Below are positions 16,598 through 27,781 of a DNA stretch of 64,000 bases, in pieces. The stretch is taken from assembly GCF_901709675.1 (NCBI RefSeq), contig NC_051098.1, positions 7,007,000 to 7,070,999 of the forward strand, in the 5' to 3' direction. The notes under the pieces are model-generated. The model had not been told where the DNA came from and ran no database searches. It was given only the letters and a program-made list of their open reading frames with translations. Both the position numbers and the translations under genes were made by a program. Each line of letters opens with the position of its first letter. Positions within the stretch are counted from its first letter, which is position 1. This DNA comes from Syngnathus acus (Eukaryota; Chordata; Actinopteri; Syngnathiformes; Syngnathidae).

Positions 16598-19500
16598 TCA
16601 TGTTTGTGAGCCATCAAGGTTTGACCCCAAATCAGAAACTATCGGTGGCACTGCAGGGACCACATCAGATCGGGGTGTCTGGATCACACGCGGGGAGTTA
16701 CTGTCTATGGATTCTGATTTCCAAGCTGGTGAATGTGATGAACGTGGTCGACTCAAATTGAGGACCCCTCTCCTCTGTCCCAGTAATTGTCTGTATTCAT
16801 TTAGGGTCAGCCCGGGGTAGGCTGGTTTCCCCCTATGCAAGTTCTCAACCACTGGTGAGAATATGTATTTACGTCTTAGGAGTTTAGGGCGTGTAAACAT
16901 TTTCTGTTCAGGCGGCGTCGGGACCCAAACAACCTTTTTCTCTTCTTTTTTCACTGGCAGCTCTATGGCTGGTACTGGTTCAGATTTTTTCTCTTTTGCC
17001 GCTTCATCCTCAGTAATTGACTTCCCCTCGGGTGGCTGAGGGGTCTTCGGAACTTCTGGAACTATCAAACATTCAATCAAGCACAATCTCGTTTTAGTTT
17101 CAAAGGGATTTATCCAACTTGTTATGATTGTTTTGTCGTGAGGTTTGGTTACACTGAGGGACATTAGTGGCTCACCTGGAGTACTCGCCAAGTCACTCAT
17201 TGAAGGTTCAACGGTGCATGGTTCCTGAGGTCCACGATCAGGACAAACATTCTCAGCGCTGACAACAGGTTGCAGATTGTCTCCAGGCTCGGAAATGTCC
17301 GACTTGGACTTCTCAGTGTCACTGCGAGGCGTGGACACGGTTATCTCGGTCTGGACCATCTTGTTTATTTTGCCTGTAAGTGAAAGAAATTAGTCTTTTG
17401 ATATCACTGACAATACCAGCTAAGTCTGGCCTTAGTGTACCTCTCCTCCTTGGTTGATCCTGGAGCCTCAAGGAATAAATATTGTGTATATCCAACTCTC
17501 TTTTTATGTCCTGTTTGAATAAACAATGTATGCTTAATCATCACTTGTGTGGGATTCAAAGAAAAGTGCCAGAATTGGCAAAAAATTATTACCCGAGTTT
17601 CCTTGGATAACTCATAAACTTGTGTTTGTAGACAGAAAGATGTTTTTCTGGCCGAGGTGATTTTCCTATGCTCTGATGCTGCTTGGCGATTGATTGACCC
17701 TTGAAGCAATTTGTTACACTTTTCCAAATCCTGTAAAATATCAATAGAACGTAATCACTACAAAGAAAACTGTTGTGTTATTTTACATGCAACGTGGCCA
17801 GATATGTCAAAGAGAAAACACTGAGTAGCTAGCTAAGGAGTTTAGTGGCTTCATCGCGTAAATAAATTCAGATTTCCAATTTACTCGTTTGTAGCAGGGC
17901 TTTAGCAAATCCATTAAATCACCATTAAATCCAAGTTGTTCCATGCTGCGCTACAGCCACCCCAGAAAGAAAATATATGCAAGATCGGCGCCATTGGTCA
18001 TTCAACTGCATTGCTAGTGACGCTTTCCAGGATGTACTTGGTACAATGGTGAACTGGTAGCCACTTATTGCCAAAGAAACAGGGTAGTGACCTTGACAGG
18101 CATATGGAAGTTTGTTGGATGACCTTAAGGGCACACATGGTTGCCTCCTAATAATTCTGCCTGGCAACAAGTAGGCATTCAAATGTAACCTGTACAAAAT
18201 ACCCTTGAACTGAAAGTGATATAATATCCCAGCTAGGTGAACTGCACCTGGAAAGCTAAAAGTTACAAAAGTACATGAGACAATAACATTCATCAACAAC
18301 CTTGAGGCCATTAATTGGTCTGGTACTACCTCGTCCTGTTTCGTAACATACATTTATTCGCTTGTCTTTCTCCTGCAGCTCTATGGACACCTCAGTCAAC
18401 TTGTGAGACAGCTCGTCCTTCGCCGGCAAGGCCTGCTCCTTGATGACCCTCTGCTGGAGGTGATGTATCTTGTCTTTAACATTGGTCAGTTCCTTCTCTG
18501 TGACCTGCAGCTTCCAGGCCAGGTTGTTACGACAGGTGCGCGTCCCACAGAGCAATTTTTGCAAATCTCGGACCTCACCGTCATTCTGATTTAGTACCTA
18601 GGAGGAACAGTTTATTGTGGATTTGTAGAAACAGATCAGTTTCAATAAAAATACCTCCAGCCAAAGTTTCCTTCTTTTTTTTTTTTTTTTAAGGTATGAT
18701 AGATTTAACTTCTGAGATATTTCAGATGGAAAATGTCACTAACCTCAGAAACACCCTCCTCAGAGTCATGGAATTGCTGCAGTGCAACTGTGTGACGATG
18801 CTGAACTTTTTTCAACAGCTTGGTCTCTGTCTTGACTTCGACCAGTTGCAGCTTCAGGTCATAGTTCTGGTTTTTCAGCTCGTTAATGCTGTTTGAGTAC
18901 GATGAATGGATCTTGGTCTTTACAGGAGTATTAATTGGAGGCAACTTCAGCTTAATTTCTGAAAAATATATTCATATTTCGTATACACACACGCACATAT
19001 ATACATATATATATATATGTATATATATGTCAGTTATCACTTAACTACTCATGTCACCAAACACACACACAAAGCTTTCTTTGTTATGCACGAGAATCGC
19101 TAAATTTGTTACTTGAATAGCTGACAGAGACAGCATGTAGTTGAGCTAATATCTCTTGAAATGAAATGTTAACTTGTTTAATTGTGAAGGGCTTCATTGT
19201 AATATAATTGTTTCATTTTTCAGACGCTTGAGTGGATGTGACAGGGTTGCATCAAACACAGCAAAACATACTATGTGACAAATATCTCAAAAGGAAGATT
19301 ACATTTAAATGCTGTTGTTGTTTGGTAATAGTATTAAATAAATGGTCAGATATGTTAGAAATTTACCCATTGAGTTTGAAGCGACACGTTTGTCAAACTA
19401 CACTGTAATAACGTGTAAAATGAACATACCTTCAGTTTTTTTACAGGAATTATAGGGATTATATTTCTTGTCCGGGGCAGCTTTGTGCGTCTGTGTTTTG

Positions 19501-19625
19501 GTTTGAAAGACCACGGTGCGTGCCTGTGGGTTGAGTTTCGGCAGAGAGCCCGATTGCGCGTTGCTTTTGCCTCCTGCAGTGTCAACCCGTGTCTTGACTG
19601 AAAAGGCCCTCTGACTCATCCTCAT
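16598..19625 (-). CDS. lca5l: lca5l-A, lebercilin-like protein, tandem copy A
   Basis: Lebercilin family proteins are ciliary coiled-coil proteins at the basal body and axoneme. There are seven coding exons: 19430-19625, 18744-18958, 18352-18597, 17593-17730, 17441-17510, 17176-17373 and 16598-17061 (stop TGA), giving 508 aa. Residues 66-289 carry the lebercilin coiled coil, with ELKNQNYDLKLQL, VQHRHTVALQQF, then LWKLQ..EKEL....KI..LQ and LEKCNKLLQ blocks. Exon 5 (70 nt) keeps the family motif ELDIHNIYSLRL. The last exon has KYIFSPVVENLHRGKPAYPG at 419-438. The tail is only mildly acidic. Unlike B and C, exons 6 and 7 are fused. The intron before the last exon is just 114 nt, in frame and open (17062-17175), so it may be retained. 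The first of two close Met codons was chosen because GCGATGAG aligns with the start of copy B. Synteny points to lca5l. Confidence 0.88.
17062..17175 (-). other. 114-nt in-frame open intron of lca5l-A (possible exitron)
   Basis: It is bounded by CAG|GTGAGC and TGATAG|TTCC. Its length is a multiple of three and it has no stop in frame, so splicing gives 508 aa and retention gives 546 aa. Splicing is preferred because copies B and C have an intron at the same phase-1 position. Confidence 0.6.
18981..19030. repeat. (AC/AT)n dinucleotide run
   Basis: An alternating acac...atat tract inside lca5l-A intron 1. Confidence 0.85.
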
Positions 19626-19900
19626 CGCCTTTTCGCAGACCTTTTCTCACCGGGAAAGGGCACATCGAACCGAAAGAGGCGGCCCGAAAACGGCATTGCA
19701 TCGAGCGGAGCATACGTCAAGGCTGTGACAGGCCGAGGGCGACTTGAGTGCCGCTTTCATTGACGCCAACGATGACGCCACGATGCTCATATCAGAGCAC
19801 AGAGGCAGACGACACCGACAGACATACAGCTGGACGACAGGCGTGACGTCAACGTTGGTTGACTGAGTTAATGCTGGCCAAAGTTTCTCAGTGGATGTGC
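19626..19900 (-). promoter_or_regulatory. Upstream region of lca5l-A with CRE palindrome and block shared with copy B
   Basis: This GC-richer region lies directly upstream of the lca5l-A start. It contains a perfect CRE palindrome TGACGTCA at 19844-19851. An 18-nt block at 19786-19803 (ctcatatcagagcacaga on the plus strand) is identical to one upstream of copy B. A looser match lies beside it (cttgagtgccgctttcattgacgcc here; cttcagtgtcgcttttaatgacgc upstream of B). The identity and position suggest a conserved promoter or 5' UTR module. Function is inferred. Confidence 0.45.
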
Positions 19901-21742
19901 AGTTCAAATGCCAGCCGGCGGATGGAAAGAAAAGCTGTTCATTTTACGAACAAATAAATAATGCATGCAGTAAGGAAGTAGTATTTGTACGTCGTCACTC
20001 TACTTTTTGCAGGTAGCTGCTGATCATCCATTTCGGTTTGCTTTAAATACTTTGTAGTCGATTAGTGGAGCATTCATATGCATTGCAGCATTAAAATATA
20101 ATGAAGACACTCTTCCTGCATTGGTTCAATCAAACAACAGACGTGAATATGTTCTTATTTGAAATGTCATCTTGTGGTTATGAAGTGAAAAATTGTGGAC
20201 TCCTCCATATTTGTTAATCCCTGATTTCGTCTTCAATTAACATGTTTACTTTTTTGTATAATTTATGCTTTTGTAACATGCAGCACTGCACTTTAAGAAA
20301 AAAAAGTATCTAATGATGCAATTAACATATCTTGGACATGTTAGATATATTAAAAAAAAAAAAAAAAACTAAATGCAGATGTAAGAAGCGTTATTAAAGA
20401 TGCAAATTTTATTTGTTCGTGCACCACGACAGGACTGGGAGTTACATGATCTAGTCTTATTAAAAATATTTTAAAAAATTAGCATACTATGAGACTGTTG
20501 TAAAACTCCTCTGCTTTATTATTTGTTTAAAAAAACTACAACAGCAATGTGCAAAAATAATTTGTGGTACAGAAAGTGCAACGATAAATACAATCACATA
20601 AATATAATCTAAAATGTAGAAAAACATGAATAAAGAAAATACAATTTCAAGCAAATATCTATCTCACTCAACTGACAAAGGGTGGAAGTTTAAAAAATAT
20701 ATATAAAACAAATGTGCAAAAGCTTCAGTAATTTCTTTTAAAATAATAATCGACCTTAACGCAAACACTTGTTTTTCTGTAGTGTAGGCTGCATCAGTAT
20801 TTTGCATTATGTAACCATATGTAACCAATCAAATGAATAAACTACTATCTAGCATTTTAATCTAGTGGATTTTTGTTAGAATTACAAAAGTTTGGTTGAA
20901 CATTTTGGTGTATAAATATACAACATTCAATTATTTTACAGTGAACTTCAACTGGGTGTGACAAACAGCTTGAAGCATGCATGATTGGCCTCTGTGCAAG
21001 CGAGTCTTTGTTTTCTCAAAGCGACCTTATATCTCTCATTTCTTGAGAGCAAGGGAGGAACAGGAACCAAGGAATACTTTTAAAAAAAATAATAATAATT
21101 ACGTTCTGAGATGGGTTTGAACATGTCCACCACAATAAACATGAGATCACTGTACTTATTGTTTTTCCAATTTGATTGGTTACATTTATGGGCTGCAAGG
21201 GTTTTTAAAATATTTACTCATGTAATTAAAACATTTCAAAATAACCAACGGCACACGATGAACCCGTTTTCACAGCAGCATTTGAATAGCCGAAAGGCTC
21301 GCTTGTTAATGCAAAAGATTGCATTTGTCACATTGAAAATCAAGTGAACAATTCCAACTGGTAGTGTTACTCCTCTGGAGTCTTCCACTCCAGTGCTGAA
21401 GATGGTAATAATGCGCATTGCATAGTGATTTCATGATTGATTCCTTGGTCCATGTCATACCTCTCCACAGTTTCATTGAAATTAATTTGGTAGTTTTTTG
21501 CATTATCATGCAACCAACCAGGAAGTTGCATGTAAACAAACCAAGAAGTTCATGAATGAAGTCATAATATACTTATATACAATTAAAGGCCCTCAAGTGC
21601 CTTTACACATCCCAGAAAAGCAATGGAGCCAACTGGGTCAATAAAGAAAGATATTTGCATATTTACCGCTGACACAACTCAACAGAGAGCCAGGACAAAA
21701 GAGACAAAAAAAATAAGGGTTCAATTGTCCGTTACTGTTGCT
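19901..21742. other. Interval between lca5l-A and lca5l-B
   Basis: AT-rich DNA with poly-A/T runs and no supported exon. A third copy of the 'gtgacaaacagcttgaag' repeat core sits at about 20957-20975. The lca5l-B 3' UTR should occupy the right end, but I see no convincing nearby minus-strand AATAAA. Confidence 0.45.
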
Positions 21743-24700
21743 TTAAGTCCACACTGAGGTTTCATTATGTTTTGAATCTAAATCCGAGCTATCGCTGGCG
21801 GCATCCGGTGGGCTCGTCTGTTCGTCGCTCAGGTCTTCTTCCATTTGCACAGAACGCTTCCGATTGCGACAGTAAAGGGTTTCCTCTTTTAATGGCACGT
21901 TTGGCCCTTTATGATACCTCTGGTGCACGCCACTGTGGGCTGGCTTGCCCATATGCAGGTTCTTAGTAACTGGGGTGAAGTTGTATTTACGTCGACTTTT
22001 AGGCCGTGAGCATCGTTTTGGTTCACGTGGTGTTAGCATCTTAGGATCGTTAAGAATGCTGGACAAAGTGCATTTTCTGTATGTCCTAATGTCTTTCTGA
22101 TCTCCTTTCTCCTTCCTCTTTTGCTGTTTTACCTCAGCAATCACCAGCACCTCCTCATCGTTCTCCTCCAGCAGCTTATCTCCTACCCCTTCCTCCTGCC
22201 TCTTCACCACCACTTGTCTCTTCTCCACTGTTTTCATCTCCTCTACCTTTTGCCTCTCCTCTACATTCTGCCTCTTCTCTACCTCTTGCCTCTCCTCTAC
22301 CACTTCCCACTTTTCCACTTCCCTCTCTAAGAATTTACTCTCCTCTATATCTTCCTCCACTTTCTCCTCTACCTCTACATTATCCTTTGTATCTTCTACC
22401 TCATTCTCTCCTTGTTCCTCTTCCACCTGCTTCACCTCTTCCTCTCCCCTCTCCTCCTCATTTGTGTCCTCACCCACACTATCCTCCTGCTCCTCACAAA
22501 CCTTCTCCTCCTCTTCCTCCTCCTCCTTCTCTTCTTCCTCATCGTCCCACCTCTCCTCCTCCCAGTTGTCCTCCTTTTGTTCTTCCTCATAATCCCACTT
22601 CACCACCTCATCCTCCTCTTCCACCTTTTTCTCCTCTTCCTCCTCCTCTTCTTCCTCCTCCTCCTCCTCCTCCTCCTCCTCTTTCTCCTCCTCCTCCGCC
22701 TCCTCCTCCTCCTCTTCCTCGTCACCTGTTGTTTCCTTAAATGTCTCCTCTAACACAGTTTCTTCTGACTTGTGCTGTTTTCCACCAGTTACCTTATTCC
22801 CCCCCCTGTTTTGGTCCATTCGATTATCTCTGTAATTTTGCCCATTCCGCCGCTCCTTTTCCTCCTTCCTTTCGCTGTTGTTTCCGTCATCCCTCCCACC
22901 GCCTCTATCTTTATTCCCCTTTCCCCCCTCATCATCATAATCATCTTCATCCCTTCTCCTCTGCTTTTCCTCATCATCTTCCTCCTCATTCTCCTCTGAC
23001 TCCTTTGTATCTTCTGATGAGTCCTGTCTTTCCTCGTTGGGGTAATCCCCATTGGCTGAAACTAACAAATGTATTTTTGTAAATGCACTTAGTTTTGTGA
23101 CCTTTTTAAAGTTCACCATTATTATTCAAATGATACTTTTAATAATTCCTGATAATACTGCATAATCAACTCATTCATAGATTTAAAAAAAAATCTTTCT
23201 TCTACATTTTTAATGTGATTCAATATTAATTTGACTGCTCACTTTGCTTCAGCCTAATGTGCTATTTCTTCACTGTCATTCTGCTTTTAATACGTTTAAT
23301 TGTTTCCAGTAAAACTTGAGTGCTTCGTAGGCACTGGTAAATGTAGCGCAGTATTATCACTATTATTAATATCATTAATATCATTACTCATTCTAAATAC
23401 ATAATGTGCAATTTTTCGGTCTGCCTGGTAAGGGTATTAAGCAATTTAAAAAATTATTAGGTGGCTCACCTGTATTTTTATCAGAAGGCCTGCGGCTATT
23501 CCCTCTCCTTTGTTGAGTTGTACGTGAATTGCGTGGGATATAATCCTGGAAAACATAAAGCAATCTCGTTAATTTCTTGATACAACTTGACAATTATTGT
23601 TTTTGATACCTGCATCCACAAAACCCATTATATAAATGAGCCAAAAATCAAACACTGTAATTATTTAAATGACTTACTGAGCTGTTGGTGCTCTGCCACC
23701 TTGGAAACCTCTCATCAGTCTCCGAAAAGTCTGACTTGACCCGATTGTCAGCGTCAGTCGTTGATGAGGTATATTCCTCCGGTTGGAACACCTTGCTTTG
23801 TTTGACTGCAAATCACAAGTTTGTATCAAACAGCACAGCCAACTAATGGTGTCAAAAACAGTCAAGCTTGGTCTTTATGGAAATGTACCTTTTCTTCCAT
23901 GTTTTCGTGATCGAACAGTCTTCATATTATTTGTCTCTGAGCCTCTTTTTCTGTCCATCTTGAATAAAGAATTATATGACAAAAATATAAATTATATGAC
24001 ACCCCATCGTTGTTTTTAATAATGAAACCGTACAGTACCACACTTCTTTCAAATTACTTGAGGTTTCTTGGAAAATTCAGAAATTGTGCTTTGTAGTCCG
24101 AGAGGCATCTCATTGTTCTTGGACATCTTTTTGTATTCTGTCGCTACTTGCCGATCGAGTGATCCTTGAAGCAATACGTTACTCTTCTCCAATAACTGCA
24201 ATGCAGAATGAAATAAGAAATCAAATAAAGAAGTCATACCTAAGATTGTTACAATTTGCACTGACCATGATTATATCTACTAATACTCTCATCTATTACC
24301 ATTAGTACATGGAAACATTCAGACAATTTTGAAGATGAACAAACACATATTCGGATTCTTTTATGGTCGTGAAAGAGCAAATCAGACGCCCAACTGCATC
24401 ACTTGATGCCATATTAGTCACATTCAAAATGTCAAAAAAACCATGAAATGATTGAAACAGTTTAACAAAATCTGCACAATTATGTTATTCATACTTCTAA
24501 ATCTATAGTTATGTTTTCAGAATTTATTTTCAAACATGTATATGAAATACCAGTATCCTCCTGTCTTTCTCCTCCAGCTGTATGGTGAACTCAGTGAGCC
24601 TGCGTAAGAGTTCCTCCTTCTCCAGTAAATTGGGATTCTCGTTGACCCTCCACTGGAGGTGACTAATTCTGTCTTTACAGTCCATCAACTCCCTCTCTGT

Positions 24701-25787
24701 GGTTTGCAGCTTCCTTACAAGCTTATCACGACTCGAGCGAGTCTCAGCCAGCAACTTGCGCAAAGCTTTCACTTCGTTTTTGTGCTGTTCTTGTATCTAG
24801 AAAATCCAAGGAGATGTCTGGGAATATAGACAATTTTTGCACACACATCTGCATATTTGAAACCATGCTGAAAAACAACCTAGAGTGGTCGCCAGTCAAT
24901 TACAGGGCACATTTCAAGACAAGACAGTTGGCTACAAGAGGTGTGTGCCTAAAAACTACAAGCTTCTGGCATTCCAAACTTTATTTAATTCGTCTTACTA
25001 CAAGCAAAGCCATGTCTCACCTACTCTTGTTTTTCTCCTCATAATAATCACTCTACAAATTATTTTTTTCCAATGTGCCAAGTTTTCAAAATGACTAATG
25101 TATCCAATTGACAGTTAAAAAATCCTATTTACTTTACCTGTCAAAATGTTTACTTTAAAGTGGGTTGAATTTACATAAGTCTACTTTACCACAGTATCTT
25201 TAACACCCGCGTATTTACTCTTATTTCTACAGCGTGTGAGTACTTTGCATGGTATTTTGATCTGATCGAGCATCCTGTTTGAGCAGTATCAGCTCGATAG
25301 ATATCGAAAACGCCACCCACCTGAGCAATGCTACCTTCTAAATCTTGGTATTGCTGCAGTGCCACCGTGTGGCGATGCAGAACATTCTTCAACAGTTTGT
25401 TCTCATTCTTGGAATCTTTCAGTTGCTGTTGAAGCACATAATTCTGGTTCTTAAGTTCCTTAATGTTGTTTGTTGACAGCTCTCTCAACTTTGCGGGGTC
25501 CCTGATTGGTGGCAACTTCAGCCTCGCGGCTAAACGCGTCATATGATAATTAATGACGGAATCAAATGTATAAAGAAGTGCACCGTGTTTCATTGAATAC
25601 CTTCACTTCGCCTGTAAGGATTCAGTTTGTCCTCTTGGCCTTTGTATCCATATGACTTAGTTTGCAAATTGCGTTGGCCGGTGAGAATTCTGGGCAGAGC
25701 GCATGTTTGGGGTGGGTCTCTCATGCACCTTGCAGCATCCCCCTCGCCGCCCGGTTTCGGTGCAAAGTCCCGCGCGTTCACACTCAT
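21743..25787 (-). CDS. lca5l: lca5l-B, lebercilin-like protein, tandem copy B with giant acidic exon
   Basis: There are eight coding exons: 25601-25787, 25321-25529, 24551-24796, 24058-24195, 23889-23958, 23678-23805, 23470-23545 and 21743-23061 (stop TAA), giving 790 aa. An alternative acceptor six bases further in (exon end 23055) is also possible. Residues 63-284 are the lebercilin coiled coil (IKELKNQNYVLQQQL, VLHRHTVALQQYQDLEG, LLEKEELLRRL). Exon 5 keeps the 70-nt length but has lost the HNIY-type motif and is basic (KTVRSRKHGRK). The last exon, from residue 352, is about 440 codons, mostly Glu, Asp and Lys. It includes a run of 30 residues that are nearly all Glu at 466-495 and six hexapeptides of type VEKRQx at 606-641. 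The shared C-terminal motif (YNFTPVTKNLHMGKPAHSG) is at 711-729. The start at MSVN matches copy C in sequence and upstream context. Whether it acts in cilia is inferred from the family. Confidence 0.87.
22193..22300 (-). repeat. Coding 18-bp minisatellite, six units, in lca5l-B
   Basis: Six consecutive hexapeptides (VEERQE, VEKRQN, VEERQK, VEEMKT, VEKRQV, VVKRQE) are encoded by an 18-bp unit. Confidence 0.85.
22631..22720 (-). repeat. (GAG/GAA)n poly-Glu tract in lca5l-B
   Basis: About 30 codons are almost all Glu, encoded by an imperfect GAG/GAA repeat. It lies inside a pyrimidine-rich plus-strand stretch of roughly 22100-23040. Confidence 0.9.
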
Positions 25788-26010
25788 CGCTCCCTTGCAG
25801 CTTTTCCCTCCCCTTTAAAGACGCATTGCAAAAAATACAACGCAGACGCAAGAGTTGCAGCCAGACGCCAATGAAAATGCACGGCTCACGTTACATGGCT
25901 GTGAAGCTCCAAATCCAACTTCAGTGTCGCTTTTAATGACGCAATCGGTTGTAACCTCATATCAGAGCACAGATAAGGGCGACGCCTATTTTTATTACAG
26001 GTGGACGACG
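25788..26010 (-). promoter_or_regulatory. Upstream region of lca5l-B sharing a block with lca5l-A
   Basis: It contains ctcatatcagagcacaga at 25956-25973, identical to the block upstream of copy A, and the adjoining gtgtcgcttttaatgacgc, which is similar to A. The block lies 169-186 bp above the start codon here and 161-178 bp above it in A. This spacing conservation supports a retained promoter or 5' UTR element. Confidence 0.45.
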
Positions 26011-27781
26011 CGGGCGACATCATACAAGTAGTATGATGTCAACAATTGGCAGATGGGCGCGGCGACAACGCCCTCTATCCTCAATTATACGGCATGGGCT
26101 ACCTGTTAAAATATGATCAGACGTGTTTGCGTTCATTTATTTCTCAACACTACTGTCAATATGTTACGCTTTTGAGTAAAATCTCAACATTAACCAAAAA
26201 ATTTCTATGACCTTTACTGGTAAATTTAATTTCAAGTTTCCTACACTTTTGAATGCACATGTCCAGCTGTTCAACGTTTTCCTGCAAATTTGCAAAACTT
26301 GTTCTCTAACACGGCAATTGCAAATGTAGGTCAATTGCAAATGGTCCCATTCATCATGCTTTTTTTTTTTTCTCGGAGAACTGCAGGTAGAATAGAAAAT
26401 ACTGCTACTGTTGGACATGTACATTCAAATGTTTAAGACTCAGTTGAAGTTCACCTGCATATTAGATTCAAATCAAACCAATTCACTGAAGTGAATTTTT
26501 AGTAGTGTATTTTTCATTACCTGCATGGTAACTTTGTAATTTGTTCACTTGTAAGGAAGTCCCAAATGTGAATCTTGGCTCAAGCCTTCTTGTGTAAAGT
26601 TTGAATTATTATTATTATTATTTTTGCTTGCTTTTAAGGGATTTCTTCAGGTTTTGGGTTCTTTTAAAATGGAATTGTCCATAGATGTGAATGTGAGTCT
26701 GAATAGTCAATATGTAGCTTGATTGGTAGGCTAACAGTCTAAGTCGTAGTCCGCCTTTCAACGGGAATAGGCTCCAGCTCGCCCGTGATCCCAACTAGTT
26801 AAGGCATTGCAGAAAACGGATGGATACTGGACAGATTAAGTATTTTCATTGTATGTTAGCTCATTATCAGATTGATCAAATTATTTTGGGCATGCCATGT
26901 AATGGATCTGTTGTTGATATTTAAGGTTGGGACCAGACACTTTCTTATTGCAATGTTTGTTTCATTTTGGGTTCTACGTTTATCACAATTTCTCTCTTTG
27001 CCATCTTGGTCATTGTGTGTTTGTGTCATAAAAAACATAACATTGCACATGCATACTGAATTTGTGCACAGGGAAAGTCTAGCAAACAGCATGGTGTAAA
27101 TATTTGCGTGAGCGGGCTAGACTAGCCGAGTTAGATTGATTATTACACCACGTGCGTGAAAATTTAGCCCTAGTTCCAGCGAGCGTAAAGTTTAGTCTAC
27201 TTTCAGCCATGCGCCAAATGGTTAGACGCACCGAGGTTGTGTAAAAGTAAAATGCCTGTCTGTCAGAATGCCCAGCATGGCACAGAGTGGTTTGCCAAAT
27301 TCCCCACACGCAAAACAAGACTTGCATAAATTTGCCTGCAAATATAAAGTCCATTCACTAAATCACTTTGAATGCTAATTGAGCTGAAGTGTCAAGAAGA
27401 CATTTTGCAAGTTGTAATAAATGAGGGTTTTTAAGTTTTATTTTAATTTTGAGGCATATTTATACAAAAACATTTTTTGAAAAAAATGTGTGACGTCCCA
27501 CAGAACTAACACGTTGAGTTGACATGCCACGATATGAAGTTCATGATATGTCAGTCTGCTCTTTCTTACGAGTGTCAAAATTGTTTGGATTTTTAAAAAA
27601 ATCCAAACGCATAAAAATAAAAACCATCACAAATTAGGTTGACAATCACTGCTAAAATAATAACCACAAGTAAAATAAAGAGAGACAATAGCGACTTACT
27701 TTTCTTACTGAGGAATAGAACGTCTACCACCAGGAGACTGTCAACATGATTTGAAGAAGAAAAAAACAAATCAGGAAGAGT
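26011..27781. other. Interval between lca5l-B and lca5l-C
   Basis: No exon is supported. A fish repeat tail lies at 26745-26828 (resembling 'gggataggctccagc...agaaaatggatggat'). The rest is AT-rich. The lca5l-C 3' UTR ends somewhere in the right part; a minus-strand AATAAA near 27437-27442 is one weak candidate for its polyadenylation signal. Confidence 0.45.
26745..26828 (+). repeat. Interspersed fish repeat tail
   Basis: The phrases 'gggaataggctccagctcgcccg' and 'gcagaaaacggatggat' match the consensus tail of a very common fish retroposon. Shorter relics of the same tail are at about 43616-43655 (plus) and 58601-58655 (minus). Confidence 0.6.

Noticed and set aside
22121-23082. Several long plus-strand open frames rich in Pro, Leu, Ser and His
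   Set aside because: They are the antisense of the Glu-rich last exon of lca5l-B; a (GAG)n strand read backwards has no stops. The minus-strand frame has homology and splice sites, the plus-strand frames do not.
25860-25900. Possible RFX X-box upstream of lca5l-B ('gttacatggctgtg')
   Set aside because: It matches only part of the X-box consensus, too weak to report as a site without a scored motif search.
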